Shown: positions 11,669 through 24,129 of the stretch, piece by piece | Numbering within the stretch: the stretch's first letter is position 1 | How the letters are laid out: each line of letters begins with the position of its first letter | Assembly: GCA_051530055.1 (NCBI GenBank) | Contig: CM121342.1 | Span: forward strand, 15,686,001 to 15,750,000 | Source of the DNA: Neoechinorhynchus agilis | Taxonomy: Eukaryota > Acanthocephala | Direction of reading: 5' to 3' | Length of the DNA stretch: 64,000 nucleotides | Notes under the pieces: model-generated | The model's database searches: none | Told to the model about the DNA's origin: nothing | What the model saw: only the letters and a program-made list of their open reading frames with translations | Program-made: the position numbers and the translations under genes

Positions 11669-13239
11669 CAGAGTTCGATTTCCGGAGTGCTTAACACTTG
11701 AGGCACAAAAATTCTCAGGATTCTCATCCGATAAAAAATACCCTTGTTTTCAATAAAACATTTTGACTTTTAGTACATTAATGGCAAACATTTTCCTTCA
11801 AAGAGTCTCGAGAGAACTTTGCTTTGCAATCCTTTATCTCTTGTTAAATTTTATTCAAAGCGAAGAACATCTAGTTCACAAGGAAGATTATTTATCCCTG
11901 CCTTCAAACATATCATTATCATCATCTAGAATTCGAAACGACTTTATGAGTTAAAGAACCAGACTCAACTAAGACAATCAAGCAAACATTTATCGTTCTG
12001 AAAAACACTTTTCCCTAAAACTAAAGTGTAAGTACACTCATTTCACTTCCTTAAAGCAACAATATAAAAATTTTGTGGGATGAATAAATATATTTTTTGG
12101 TAAGATTATCGATAACTCTATTCAACACGTCGCTTTACACATACATATCTTAAATTGAACTGAACGTTTGGACTAACTAATTAAAACGCAGAAAAAGAAG
12201 TAGGTGATTTAATGGAACTCGGCGCGATAAATCTAACATTCATCAATTCCAATCTTTGTTCCATTTAAAATTTCTATTAATCAACATTCAAGAAAATCGA
12301 TGTGTGACCTTTAACCGTCGATATAAATTACCATCTGGCCAATCCTCATAAAAAAATTCAACAAAATGTTTTTTGTAGATTTTGTGATCATAATCACGGA
12401 TAAAACATATTTTATTGGATCCTATTTTTTCCAACTTATAAATTGTCCGATGAGAATGGGAAAACATATTTATCCTCGATTGCTTCCTTGCGGATCCATC
12501 TGAATCGCTGATTTTCTGAAGCAGAAAAAATAGTTGGATGCACACTTGTAGCGACAATTGATTTTCTTAAGTTTAAAAATTGTGTGGTGCTCGGTACGAC
12601 GGCACCAATTGTCTTAATGGCCTTTTTCGTCACTTCACCGGCTCCTGAAACTGCAAGAGGCAAGTTGATCTCCGGAATCGCATTCGGGGAGGTGAATTCC
12701 TAAAGCGATAATTTCCCACGGAACTGCTTCCCTTCATCTCTTCTTAAATCGACGAACTCGAGGAGAAATGGAATTCCGTTGCCAAAACCCTACGTATTAT
12801 AGTATTCACCGTGCTGTGCAGATTGTGTCCGGCTATCGTTTTGGATCAATCAATCCGTGGTTATATTGGATATAAATAATTTGCAAGGAAGCATCATCTA
12901 AAATCCGAGACTTAAATTTCTCTTGATCAAAACCTTTTTGCGTTGTTTCAAATAATAAAATTTCAAATATGAAACATATTGATATAGACGTAGTTCACTC
13001 GTTCAAACTTTCAAATATAGGAAAATATTATTCACTAATCGTGGCATGTCAACCTGGACACAAACTCTTCAGAATTACACCATTCTAGAGAAAAAGAAAT
13101 CTACGCAAGTTCAAAGAATGGCCACATCTCTTAAATATGTCGTATTTTGCCCTTTGACGTATAAAACTGACGCCATTACCATGCCATGCTTTTGGAATAC
13201 TGATTCAAAAACCGAACGATCGATGTTAATAAATATTAT
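11669..13239. other. Intergenic, no recognised gene
   Basis: Immediately after the stop lie AATAAAA motifs (about 11730-11757) that can serve the kinase transcript. On the minus strand, 12850-12290 has three overlapping open stretches with protein-like composition (for example NLPLAVSGAGEVTKKA and WIRKEAIEDKYVF). I could match none of them to a family, and they need frame changes to join. A diverged 5' or 3' part of the neighbouring Penelope-like element may be included. Confidence 0.35.
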
Positions 13240-14950
13240 TTCTAGATTCTATCCAATTGTTCCTTCGAGTGGATGTGTATTCTCAATGGCGAATTGTAAG
13301 TTGGTAGCCTTGACTCGGGTGTGCGGGACCGTCGATTCCTGAGGTGATGTTTCACCTCCTGCGCGGAAGAACCAAGGAGATTCCTCGTCGGAAATCTTAG
13401 AGAACGATTGCTATTGTTCTCTACCATTGTCCTCCATGTTAATGAGCCTCTTTTATCAACCTGCTTTGTAGGTTCCTCTCGGTCATCCTTGTACACCCGT
13501 TTTCAAAATCGATTCTGTGGTCGTTGTTGATAGCGTGATTGAACAAAGCTGATGACACGTCACCTCGTCGTAGCGGATACTCATGTTTCTACTCTTTTTC
13601 GCATCCCTTGATTTGTCTGTCCAACATAGACTTGGTCGCAATCCTTACAGAATATCGAATATACCACGCATCTCCATAAGCTGTGATGGTTTCACTTTCA
13701 ATATCCCGCTCAGTTTGGGTCCTGACGGGTAGTAGGGAACCAGATTCGTCGAGTTCGATTTTCTGAACAAGTATGTCAGCATGCTACCCGTCCTCGTTGA
13801 GATGAACTGAGCGTCTCTACCATCACTTTTCGTCGTTCTCTTCGCTCGAGGCAATGCCTTCCTTATAGCGTATGTCGGGTACTCAAAGTCCTGAGCTCGC
13901 TTGAAGATGTTTACTACAGCATTGATTTTGTACTTGGTAGTTCCGTGGTTTCTCCAATGGTTCGTCCCCAAAGTATACCTGGCTTATGGAATAACGACGT
14001 CGTGATCAAAGCTCCTTGTCGTTGTATCAACACGTCTAAGAAGCTGATCCTGGTCGTCCTCTGGGGTGATGCTCCACTTTATCGACGGATGTATTCCGTT
14101 CAATTGATCCTCTAACTTCATTTTAATAGTATCCTTGTTAGTCACCGCAAACACATCGTCAACGTACCTCCACCACGCCACAATCTCAGGAAACTTCAAT
14201 CTCAGTTGCTTCTCATATTCGATCATATAGATGTTGGCCAACGCTGGTCCTAATGGTGATCACATTGCCACTCCGTTCGTCTGGTCGTAGAATTTTCCTT
14301 CGAATGAGAACGCAGACTTCGTCGTGCAATGATCAATCAGTACTGACCAATCATCCATATCCAGCTTGGGATCCAAACATCGTTTCGAAAGTTAATCCGT
14401 GGCCAAGATAGTTACTTCCTTTATCGGTACATTCGTAAATAGTGCAGTGACATCTGCCGTCCAAGGGAAGTGGTCGCGAGGATCGTATTTTCCGATTGCT
14501 TCAACGAATGACGGGCCATCTTTAACGTATGATGCTGGAGTTTCCATGTTATCCCGAATTAGTGTGTTAATATCCTGGGGAAACTTGTGGCAGAACGAAG
14601 TTCGCAAGGTTGACTCCAATAAAACTCGAGCGTGTTACAATTCGCCATTGAGAATTATTTCTAAAATTACAAGAAAATGTTTTGATTCTTTTATATATTC
14701 TGGCAAGCCGATATATTAAATTTAAGATCATCCCTTACTCGGCTTTTTTCCTTTGGGCAAACAGCCAAACCGATATCTTGAATCTGAGTTTGTACATTCC
14801 ATAGTTGTGTCGAGGTGGTCTAGTGGACTTAAGCCAAAATCCATTATGAAACTCACTGCTGAGTCCCGCCTCCTCGGGAGGTATCTGAGAATCCAGAGGG
14901 ATGTACAAAACGCATTACCGTGTTGTCCGGGGTACTAAGTGATTGAATCA
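13240..14950 (-). mobile_element. Penelope-like element with GIY-YIG endonuclease, decayed
   Basis: The minus strand carries, in order, the N-terminal part of a Penelope-type RT (14619-14392, HFPWTADVTALFTNVPI), the active-site region WWRYVDDVFAV (about 14172-14140), LNGIHPSIKWSITPE, the C-terminal RAQDFEYPTYAIRKAL (about 13895), and a GIY-YIG nuclease start GVVYSIFCKDCDQVYVGQT (about 13665-13610). This RT plus GIY-YIG order defines EN-containing Penelope-like elements. The frame is broken several times. A repeat at 14820-14945 (tcccgcctcctcgggagg) is shared with the second remnant at 48.7-48.9 kb and probably belongs to the element's terminal repeats. Confidence 0.88.
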
Positions 14951-15304
14951 CTTCTCAGATGTAAGAGATCGGTGGGTTGTGCGTCCAAAGGAAAAAGTCA
15001 AGTAAATGGTAATCTAAACACGTAAAAAAGAACGCTTGGTTGTCTACGTCAAAGATCGATGACGTTACTGAGCTTCAAATTTTAAACTTGCGCTATCATC
15101 CGGAAGAACCTTTCCACAATTGTGACTGTTCTTTGTTTCGCGTACTTTTATTTTGCTCACGATCTCTCACTGTTTGGGCGTTTGCTTGTTTAATCGCGTT
15201 TCTCTTCGTTCTTTCTCGCGCACATAAAGGAAATTGTAGGCGCCGTTTTTGTGAACTTTTGTGTTCTCGTTTCATCATTCTACAATTTTAGTTGTTCGGG
15301 TTAA

Positions 15305-18283
15305 ATGTCTGTGTTTGGTATTGATGTGGGCAACTATGCGTCTCGAGTGGGTGTTGCAAGGGCCGGAGGAGTAGAAATCCTTCCAAACGAGTACAGTGAT
15401 CGCGCTACGCTCTCATACGTTGCAATCACCAACAATGAACGTCTCTTTGGTCACAATGCTCGTCAACAGCAACCAATGAATCTCAAAAGCACGTTCAACT
15501 TCTTCAAGCGCTTACTTGGTCATCGATTCAACGACATTGAGCAGTCAGAACTTCCTCATCTTGAATACGAAGCCATCAAAGGCGAAGGAGGCGCAATTTG
15601 CGTCAAAGCCGAGTTCGGTAACGAGCGGCGAACATTCTCCATTCCACAAATCCATGCAATGATGCTCGCTAAGCTCACTTCATCTGCCGTTCATGCTTGT
15701 GGTCTTAGTGCAAACATCGAAATGACCGATTGCGTCCTCAGTGTCCCCGTCTTTGCTACCGATATCGAAAGAAGAGCTCTTCTCGAATGTACTCGAATCG
15801 CCAACATAAACTGTCTACGTGTGCTGCCCGACACCACTGCTGCTGCTCTTTGCTACGGTCTATATCACCAAGATCTTCCTCAACCGAACGAAGAATCAAG
15901 ACTCGTCGCTTTTGTCGATATCGGATACACGAGTGTGCAGTGCGCTGTAGTGGCGTTCAATCAGGGACGCCTAAAAGTTCTAGGAGTGTCTTATGATGCT
16001 AACCTTGGAGGAAGAGATTTCGACCGAGCGCTATCGCAACCTGTCTCATGTATAGGCGATTCGGTAATTATCCCTTATTCATCAATACAATCCGCATCTT
16101 CTTTAGTTACTGTTGTTCATACGAACATCTAAGATTTCATATCGACGGATGGCCGCCGATTCTACGCATTTTCGACTTTTCTTTTTTCGCTTTTTGACCG
16201 GGAAATGTAATCTAGACCGCATATTCTTTAGTTACTTTTCAAGAGAACATCTAAGATTTCATATCGACGGATGGCCACCGATTCTACGCATTCTGAACTT
16301 CTGGCCGAATTCCTTTACTTTTTCGCTATGGGGCGGGTTGCCATAATGTTTCATTTTAAAGACGAAATTCAAAAGGTCAGAGGAGTGGACATTAGCAAAG
16401 GCAAGCGGGGCTGGTTGCGCTTAGGACAGCAATGTGAACGAATTAAAAAGATGATGTCCACAATTTCGGCGATTGTTCCAATTGATGTTGAGTGTCTCGT
16501 TGAGGGCGAAGACTACCATTCCCAAATGTGCCGTAGTGACTTTGAAGACCTTTGTGCTAATCTATTTGATCGGATTAAGAAGACAATGTCCGACGTTCTG
16601 ACAAATGCTCAAGTCGAGAAAGTCCACTCAGTTGAGATTGTTGGTGGTAGCACTAGACTGCCTCGAGTAAAAACATTGATTCGTGAAGTGTTCGGACACG
16701 AGGCCAGCACTACTTTGAACGCCGACGAGGCCGTCGCCCGTGGATGCACTCTGATGTGTGCAATCCTTAGTCCGAATTTCAAGGTACGAGAGTATAAAAT
16801 CGAAGATTGCCAACCTTATCCAATAACAATCTCATGGAAAGGATCCTGCGAAGATGAGGACACTGAAGTTGAAGTTTTTAACCATCGAAGCTCAGTACCG
16901 ATGAGCAAAATGCTTTCCTTCTATAAAAGCGAACCTCTAGTCCTCGATGCTAGATACTCTTATCCAAATGACGTCCCTATCGGTGAGAGTAGAATCGGTC
17001 TTTTCAGAATCCACGATATCGTTCCAGATTCTAGAGCCTGCTTGCTCTCTCAAATATGAATTTCATTTTATAGCTAAAGAATTGAGTTGCCACATTTTAA
17101 TGGGCGATTCGGTCACAGTGGCGATACCACTGACGTCACTGTCGGTTCTTTCGCGCGTTCTCCTCGTTCTTCGATAAGATTTCGCTTTCCTCTTCTCTTT
17201 TTTCCTTTTCCATTTGAAGACCAAGCATGCTAAAAAGGAAACCCTTCAAAGGTGAAAGTAAAAGTACGAATCAATCGAAACGGTATTCTCGAAATAAATC
17301 AGGCATTTCTGGTTGAGACAGTAGAGGAGGAAGTTCCAACTTCATCTGAACCGGCCGAGCCTGCTGTTTCGGCTGATGATGCGGCTGCTGCTGGTGCACA
17401 AAGTGAAGATCAGAATTCTGGTTTACCTCAAACCATTACTGAAGAGGATAAGAAAGTGAAGCAGAAAGTAAAAAATCATCCTTTGACTGTAGTGGCTAAA
17501 CCGACCTTTGAAACTAATCCGGATAATCTTCTTCGATTGATTGAACAAGAGGCGGAGATGCAAGCGATGGATAAACAGCAAAAGGAGCGAGCTGATGCAA
17601 AGAACGCCCTTGAAGAGTACATATACGAAATGCGGGATAAGCTCGGGTCTTCATTGAGTTCGTTTGTCGGTGCCGACGACAAGACTCGGTTCAGTCGGCT
17701 ACTTAACGAATCGGAGAAGTGGCTACTTGACGACGATGAATCCGAAGTGTGTGAAAAGAATGTGTTTGTGAGCAAATTGAATGTACTTAAATCCATGGGG
17801 GATCCAATCAAAAAACGTGCTTATGAGTTCACTCATAAGACGCCGGCGTTTGAGAAACTAGCTAAACAAATTCAGTTGTTCGAGAAGGCTTATCATTTGT
17901 GGTCTACTAAAAAGTCCTACCAGCATATTAGCGAGGATGAGATGAGCAAGGTTATGAAAGCCATTGAGGACAAACGGCGATGGCTGTTTGAAAAACAAGC
18001 ACAGTCCGCCGCGGTTAGTCCAGAAAAAGATTGTACGGTTTTCAACGTGGCAGCGATCAAGCAGCAACAGGCTGATCTTGAACGAGTATGTAACGGAGTT
18101 TTGAACAAACCAGTTCCACCGCCGCCGCCACCACCAAAGAAAAAAGCTGATCCGTCTGAAAAGACAATAAACGATTCTGCTGGAACAGCCGACAATGGAA
18201 AAGGAAATGCGAGTGATGAAGGATTCGCTCAACAGCAGCAGCAGCAACAACAATCAATGGACGATGCAATGGACGTTGACTGA
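15305..18283 (+). CDS. HSP110 / HSPA4-type chaperone (Hsp70 superfamily nucleotide exchange factor)
   Basis: Hsp110 proteins exchange nucleotide on Hsp70 and hold unfolded clients in the cytosol. Exon 1 starts at 15305 (MSVFGIDVGN, ARAGGVEILPNEYSDRAT), matching human HSPA4 from its first residue, and runs to about 16052. Exon 2 spans roughly 16365-17040 and holds the ATPase C-terminal blocks (EIVGGSTRLPRVK, TTLNADEAVARGCTL, CAILSPNFKVREYKI). Exon 3 (17251-18283) opens with KVKVRINRNGILEI, carries the Hsp110 helical region (ADAKNALEEYIYEMRDKL), and ends in a proline run, a glutamine run and the acidic MDDAMDVD tail seen in the family. Joining ...SQPVS to EIQKVRG across intron 1 gives the same spacing as human. 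The donor of exon 2 was not fixed. An acceptor-like TTTTAG lies 13 nt before the ATG. Confidence 0.93.
16092..16290 (+). repeat. Direct duplication inside HSP110 intron 1
   Basis: About 80 bp beginning ccgcat...tctttagtta and ending ccgattctacgcatt occurs at 16092-16171 and again at 16218-16296, offset about 126 bp and differing at a few sites. It lies between the probable donor (16053) and acceptor (about 16364). Confidence 0.75.
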
Positions 18284-19100
18284 ACCGATCGCGTCATTTT
18301 TCTCGAAGAGGTTCCTAATAAATCTGACTGCGACTTGAAGAAATCATCAAAGTGACTTACGCGTAATGATGTTAAATCGGTGTCAATTCCTTTGTATGAA
18401 ATCTTATACGATTATTACCTCTAAGACTGAACGCGTATGTCCCATGAGCGTATTCAAAGGTAATGATGAAATAACGGAAGAGCCGTTTGAATGTACTTAC
18501 GCATTCTGATGATTTTCCTCCTTCTGAACCAACTGACGTTAACATTGAGGTAGGTTTTGGAAGCGAAATCAACATTATTGGAAAGGGACTGATTTTTTCA
18601 GTCCGTCTCCATTGAAATCTATAGAAAAGTTTCCGTTAGCTCGCTTTCTTCGTTTTTCAAGGGATACGAATTTTTGCTACAGCTTACTCGATGCCCATGA
18701 TAGCCATTTTCATTTTCGAAGTTAATATGTTTTCGCAACCGGTGATTATGGGGTGCATAGTGGCGAACGGCCATATAACATCTTAAGGATCCAATATCTT
18801 CATCAAAACTAAATACAACCCAGAACAACTGGGGAGTCGGCTTTACACACAAAACGAAATACAATACCTACTTGTAAATACCAACGAAGAAATGGCCGTA
18901 TTCCATCGCTTTGAAGGCGACTCCATTACAATATCGAGATGTTATGCAAAATGTTTCTAATTACTTGTCTCAAATCCTTGAAAAATGAGCTCCGCAGAAT
19001 ACGTTCAATCTTCTATTTCGGTGGAACGTTCAAAATACAATTTATCTGCAGTGACGTCTTGCGACAATTTGAAAATTTCATTGTCAAACATTAATTAGGA
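18284..19100. other. 3' flank of HSP110 and spacer
   Basis: Holds the probable 3' UTR (CCTAATAAATC near 18313 as a poly(A) signal). No further gene is recognised. Confidence 0.4.
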
Positions 19101-19179
19101 GGATCCTAAAAAGTTATAGAAGAGATTTTGATGCGCAATCTTTGTTTGCGTAGTCCGAAGACATCCATTCTCTCGAAGT

Positions 19180-19570
19180 CCATTCCCTCGAAATCCATTC
19201 CCTCGAAACCTTCCACAAGAGAGCAGCGAGAATATGCGGGACTTCACTCCCTCCCCTCGACGCCCACCTGCACTCCATTTTCTCCAAAAACGCCCTCCGT
19301 CTTCTTCAACCCCCTCCACAATTTTCTTCGTTCATCTCTAAATACTCGTCCCTAGTAAACACCCGCAACCCCAACCTTTTTCATCCCCCCCTTGCTCGTA
19401 CCACCCTCTACCAAAAATCTTTCCTAACCCAAGCCCAATCTTTCCTTAACAACCGGAAAACAAGGAAAGACTCCCAATCGGTCATCTCCTGTACAAAGCC
19501 TCCGATCGCACATTAAAACTCCTTCAAAGACAAGTCCCACCTCCCTTGCCTTCAACATCCGTCATCCAGG
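19180..19570 (+). mobile_element. LINE C-terminal fragment (same family as 3.4-5.1 kb)
   Basis: From FHKRAARICGTSLPPLDAHL onward the sequence follows the C-terminal region of the 4860-5100 copy (RTTLYQKSFL near 19410, LNNRKTRKDS near 19460) and continues into a short tail. It is 5'-truncated, as LINE copies usually are. Confidence 0.8.
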
Positions 19571-22443
19571 CACCTTCAGCAAAGGTAGATGCTGGCTAGT
19601 GTATGGATCGTTCTTTTCTTAAATTAATAAAACGTGTTTATATTATATAATGCTCTTATTACCAACAAGCTCGCGTCGGACGATACTCCATTTGGCGCAG
19701 GCAGCGGACTCCCAAGCAAAATCAGTCGGTTCGATCACTCCTAGACCTAAAAAACGTTAACTGACATGTCGCTTAATGCCGCATTTTCTTCTCCTATAAT
19801 TCGACGACTTACTTGGATCTGTGCTACTGGCGGAGAGCGTTTGGCTCGAGCATTCGGCATGAACTCAAATTAGTGCATTATCTTGGCACGCTACATGATC
19901 TGAAATTGCGGAATGTCGAGAGTAACCAACTTTGATGTAAAAATTTAAGATCATCTCGTTAAACGTTCATCTTTTTAATCTAGCCATCAGGTTTTTCTGT
20001 TCACAGAATGCCAACGCTTGTCTATGGTGGACACGTTTCTGGCTACCTTTAGTAACAAATTTCTCACGACAATGACGCGTGTGGGATAGTCTAATCTCTG
20101 GCTCAAACTTTTGTCACTACAAGGAAGGCAAATGATGAGGGCCATAAAAATTGAGGGGGCACTGTTTTATCCACTTAGATGAGAAACGGATAACTTCCAT
20201 CGCCTCGTATTCCACATAAAAGGTGGTATACGGTTTCCCCAAAACGTTTTCGACCTTGGCAACATGCAGCCGTCTGTGACAAACGCGCTGAGCGCTGAAC
20301 ATGCTGGAGGTTGTTAAAAAAAGCCCAATTTTCCATTTTACCACCTAAACCTTTTAATGCAAGATCGTGCGATATCGTTCTATATTGCAAATCTAATGAT
20401 AAAGCATCTACCAACGGGCCTCCACCTGTCTAAAAGCAACAAATGTAGTTGAATTCACAACTATGGTTTTCACCGCACAGGTCGTGATTGCAGCTTCTGT
20501 TGAAGAATGGTCTGATATCGACATAGCTTATGACATCTTAGTTAAACAAAAAAGTAAAAAGGTGCGCTTAGCCATTCTCGATTTATGAAAGGGCGCTCAC
20601 GAAATTCACAAATGCATCGATCACAGATGCCATGAGTTTTTAGCTAGGAAGTCAGTCCTTACGGCTACCAGAGAAATTATCTCTTTATTTCAGAGTGATA
20701 CCAAATTTATGAATATAGTGATAGCTTTGAACATATTCCTGACGGTAGATTTTCCATCTACGGACATCTCACTACAGGATATTCCCACCCGAACGGACAT
20801 CCCCAGACCGGGTGTTTCCACGCGAACGGACATCCCCTGACTGGATATTTCCAACCGAACGGACATAACCAGATCGGATATTCCCAACCGAACGAACTTC
20901 CTTCGACCTCACCAAAATCGCAATCCATAGTTTCAATCCAACATTGTTTATCGGTCAAATAACGATTACCCTATCTTCATAAAAACAATGCCACAATGAG
21001 GACCCAAAATTAAGTGGTTCCAATTTTTTTTAACAAATCAATGAACGTGTTGTTATTACAGTAGAGTACCCAAGGATCTTCTCATTCACCTATACTGTTT
21101 TGTTTGACCACAAGAAATCACATTAAACGCCAACGGTAAGAACTAGTTTATCATCGTTGCATTTTTTTAGTTAATAACTGGGCTAGACCTTGATCTCAGA
21201 AAGACTGAGTTCATTTTAAACTCTCGTTCCACCGTACGGAAACGTAAGATAAGATAATTTTACATGGGATATTACAAGGTGGATAAGGTAATCATAAAAA
21301 TAGAAATTCCAAGGCAAATTCAAGCATTAAGAGCGTTATAAAAAATCTCAAGAAGCTTTTAAAAGTGGCACAGGTCACCTAAAATCAATCTGGAACTCAT
21401 GCATCTTGTGGGCCTCGTTTTTTGCTCCAGAGACTGTTAACCTGAACACCTCATAGCACTTACCAGGATCATGACACGGATTAATTGATAATTTCCGATT
21501 GACAGTTGCTGTTTTCCGAAACTAGATATATATTTTTCTTCCAAGTTGTTGCTTTTGCGTGTTAATCCGTTCGCCCGGCACTGTGTGCTGATAAGCGGTA
21601 GTGACAGGTGCGTGGATTCTAGAGGAAATATAATTGCATGTACGAACAATGATGAAATCAATGGAAAATGTCGTATGGAATGCCACACACACATAGCGCT
21701 TCTCTTGGTGTTTCTATTGGTGGAAAACTATTTTTGTAAATATAAGCGTCAAATCGCGATGTCGGTATTGCGATTTTCGTATGCCATCGCATTTTGCTAC
21801 CGGATAATGTTTGATACTACTAGCGTTTAAAGCTGAAATGGAGATTAACTCTCAAAATCACCAACTTTTGGTTCGCTCTCTTTTTTTGTAAAGTTTTTAC
21901 GATATTGCCCTGAATTTAAAACGCAAATACAATCGAGAATCAATCGAAATTTATAATTAGATTTCATAGCTAATCACTGTTGTCCTTTTTGTTGGATAGT
22001 GGTATTGATATCCATTTTCCCTTAAGGGACGCATCTTCACCCATATACACCCCTAAGATTGAGTTACAATTTTTTAAAGGATGGAAATAGTAGAGCACAA
22101 TATCATGCTTTAACTAGTCATTATCGGTAAGATTTATGTTGCATGATGATTACCGAATCCGCTTTTTGTGAACGCTACGTCGGAGGAGAATGATGAAAAG
22201 TGCTGAAAATGATGATGTTACAATGGTCGAATTTCGTCAATGATGACCTGGCTCAAGATTCGAGCTGAGGACAGAACGTTTATGTCGATATCGAATTCGT
22301 TAACTATGTCTTTTACAATACTCTTGATAAAACAGTCAGATCTTTTTTGAAATCGAAATAACTTTTGAGTTTTTGATCACTGCGATTTAATATTCAAGCG
22401 TTAATCGACAAGAATTCCTAAAATTACTTTCCAGTTGGCCGTG
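19571..22443. other. 2.9-kb stretch without a recognised gene
   Basis: Apart from a four-unit minisatellite at 20762-20893, I see no supported gene. Open frames are short and without family likeness. Base composition is AT-rich and like other spacers here. AT-rich lead-in and an acceptor (TTACTTTCCAG, 22425-22435) precede the membrane-protein gene that follows. Confidence 0.4.
20762..20893. repeat. 33-bp minisatellite, four units
   Basis: Units begin GGACATC or GGACATA and end CCGAAC, spaced exactly 33 bp (20762, 20795, 20828, 20861). Because 33 is a multiple of three it translates as an 11-residue repeat on either strand, but no gene context supports coding. Two more units of the same family occur at about 50826-50890. 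Confidence 0.85.
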
Positions 22444-23283
22444 ATGACCTCTGAAACTCGGGGTTACGGTTCCCATGGCAACGTTAACAAATTAGAAAGA
22501 TGGAAGGTGTTTTATTGGTTACTCGCAGGAATGAAACGGACTCTCGGCAGTTCGGTTGAGTTTTATTCAGTTAGCGAAAACGATTGTGAGGAGCCCGTTA
22601 AATCGCTATGTCAAATATTCAAGGCATATTTCCAGACTAAATCCGTACAGCGCTTGTCCATGAGCATGGTAACTTGTGCATTTACTTTCATTAACAAGCA
22701 AATATTCATTTTAGCTTTTGATATCTTTAACCGGAGTTCTCGTCCACTACATTCCGGATCAGTGGCTCGTTATAACCGATGAATTGTCTCGGCGTCCCGC
22801 CAACGCAAGTTGTGTATCTACAAATAAGTATCCATTGATTAATTTGATCTTTGCAAAAGACCTAATCCAAGCAATTTGTTCAACAGTTTCTGTTATTTGC
22901 CTGTTAATGATAATGATTTATTTAACCCCTGTCTACAATCGATTCATTTACGTATGCTATCAACAAATGGTCGGTTTTAGAATACTTTCGCGTAAACAAA
23001 ACAATTTGAGTTCTAGGTCATTGGCTTGTCGGTTATCGGAATAATAAGTTCATTACTGATTTTTGTAACTCTTCTGGCTATCTTGGACAAGATGCGACAT
23101 CAATTGGGTGAGGATTTCTGTGCATACAACGGAGAGTTATTGTGCCCGCTGCTTATTAAACAAGTCTACAGTCAAAAATGCTCTATTTCAGTTTTGGCCA
23201 CAGTGAGTTTTAAAATCTATATGAGAAACGTCGACGCAGTCCTTAGATTTAATTTTTAATTGCAAAATTTCCAGTTCACATAA
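22444..23283 (+). CDS. Unknown multi-pass membrane protein
   Basis: I do not recognise this protein. Four exons join in frame, all phase 0: 22444-22668, 22715-22969, 23017-23202 and 23275-23283, giving 224 aa. Each junction is a GT-AG intron of 45-72 bp. The N-terminal third is soluble-looking (GYGSHGNVNKLERWKVFYW...). Hydrophobic spans follow: LLISLTGVLVHYI, IQAICSTVSVICLLMIMIYL and VIGLSVIGIISSLLIFVTLL. A cysteine pair (DFCAYNGELLCP) follows the last span. An acceptor-like TTTCCAG lies 8 nt before the ATG, and an AATAAAG poly(A) signal lies near 23548. Intron structure and open frames argue for a real gene; function is unknown. A tetraspan-like protein is possible, but the diagnostic CCG motif is absent. 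Confidence 0.6.
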
Positions 23284-23729
23284 GCCACTAAGAAAATGAC
23301 ATTCTTTTAAGTCTGGCGCTATTTTGTATAATCTGTGATGTATAGTTTCGCTGTGTAAACAATCGCCCTGAATTTGAAACGACATCAATGATTTTAATGC
23401 ATATTTCTTAAAAATTAGTATTGGGATTATGTAACGCTTATCTAAATCCGAATTATCCGTTTAGTTATTATGTTTAGTAACAACGATTGCATTTTTCGCC
23501 AGTGTTCTGACGCGTTTAGAAACACCCGAATCAACTTCTTGACTCTAAATAAAGTTTCTATCAGTAAATGAGTGTCTTGCTATATTCCAACAATGACATT
23601 TCTTCAATCGCGGCGTCAAACAGAGAAAACAAACGCACTTCATTTACCAAACAAAAGAGCTTGTAGCTGCTATGAAAACCGATGATCACGGCTCAGTGAT
23701 TTTGCTCAGTTTTTGTTTGTCTGCGCGGC
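23284..23729. other. Spacer between convergent genes
   Basis: Contains the probable 3' UTR of the upstream membrane-protein gene (AATAAAG near 23548) and 3' flank of ELOF1. No gene is seen. Confidence 0.4.
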
Positions 23730-23984
23730 TCATTGAGCTTTATTAACCTCAATACACGCATCGATCCACTCGTTGAACACGTCAACAGGCTGACTGAGAT
23801 TTGTTATTCTGGTTCGATAGCTCACTTTGCATGACCTACAAGCAATCTCTGCCAACAAACATTCTCGATACATCCTTACTGCGCAACTGCCAGCTCTATG
23901 ACAAAAAGGACAATTGAACGAAGTGTCCAAAATTCGCTTCCTTCTTTGAACTGGCGCTTTACGCCGCGATTTCCTTTTCCCCAT
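23730..23984 (-). CDS. ELOF1: Transcription elongation factor 1 homolog (ELOF1)
   Basis: A small zinc-ribbon protein that rides with RNA polymerase II during elongation and transcription-coupled repair. The single exon encodes 84 aa: basic N-terminus MGKRKSRRK, four zinc cysteines C25, C28, C49 and C52 (FNCPFC and ACRSC), and the conserved C-terminal block ITNLSQPVDVFNEWIDACIE. Length and layout match animal and yeast Elf1. The start is the ATG at 23984, because upstream in-frame residues lie beyond an acceptor (TTTCAG) 8 nt before it. Confidence 0.95.
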   Translation of the reverse strand: MGKRKSRRKAPVQRRKRILDTSFNCPFCHRAGSCAVRMYRECLLAEIACRSCKVSYRTRITNLSQPVDVFNEWIDACIEVNKAQ

Positions 23985-24129
23985 CAACCAATCTGAAACG
24001 AAACGTATACACAAAAAAATAACAAAAGACTGTTCGCACATGATTTTGCTTCCAAAAATCACACAGATCTAGTATATAAAGCGAAAACCGTACGTGTACC
24101 ATCGAGACGAGGAGAGAAAATTTAACCTA

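Noticed and set aside
12288-12850. A minus-strand protein-coding gene
   Set aside because: Three overlapping frames look protein-like, but no family could be named, no splice pattern joins them and no acceptor-ATG is present.
17476-18269. Several long minus-strand frames under HSP110
   Set aside because: They are antisense to the Hsp110 C-terminal exon, whose repeats (proline and glutamine codons) keep the other strand open.
20762-20893. CRISPR array
   Set aside because: The units are contiguous 33-bp tandem copies without unique spacers, in animal nuclear DNA.
23188-23388. Minus-strand frame of 66 codons
   Set aside because: It overlaps the last exon and 3' UTR of the membrane-protein gene and has no family likeness.
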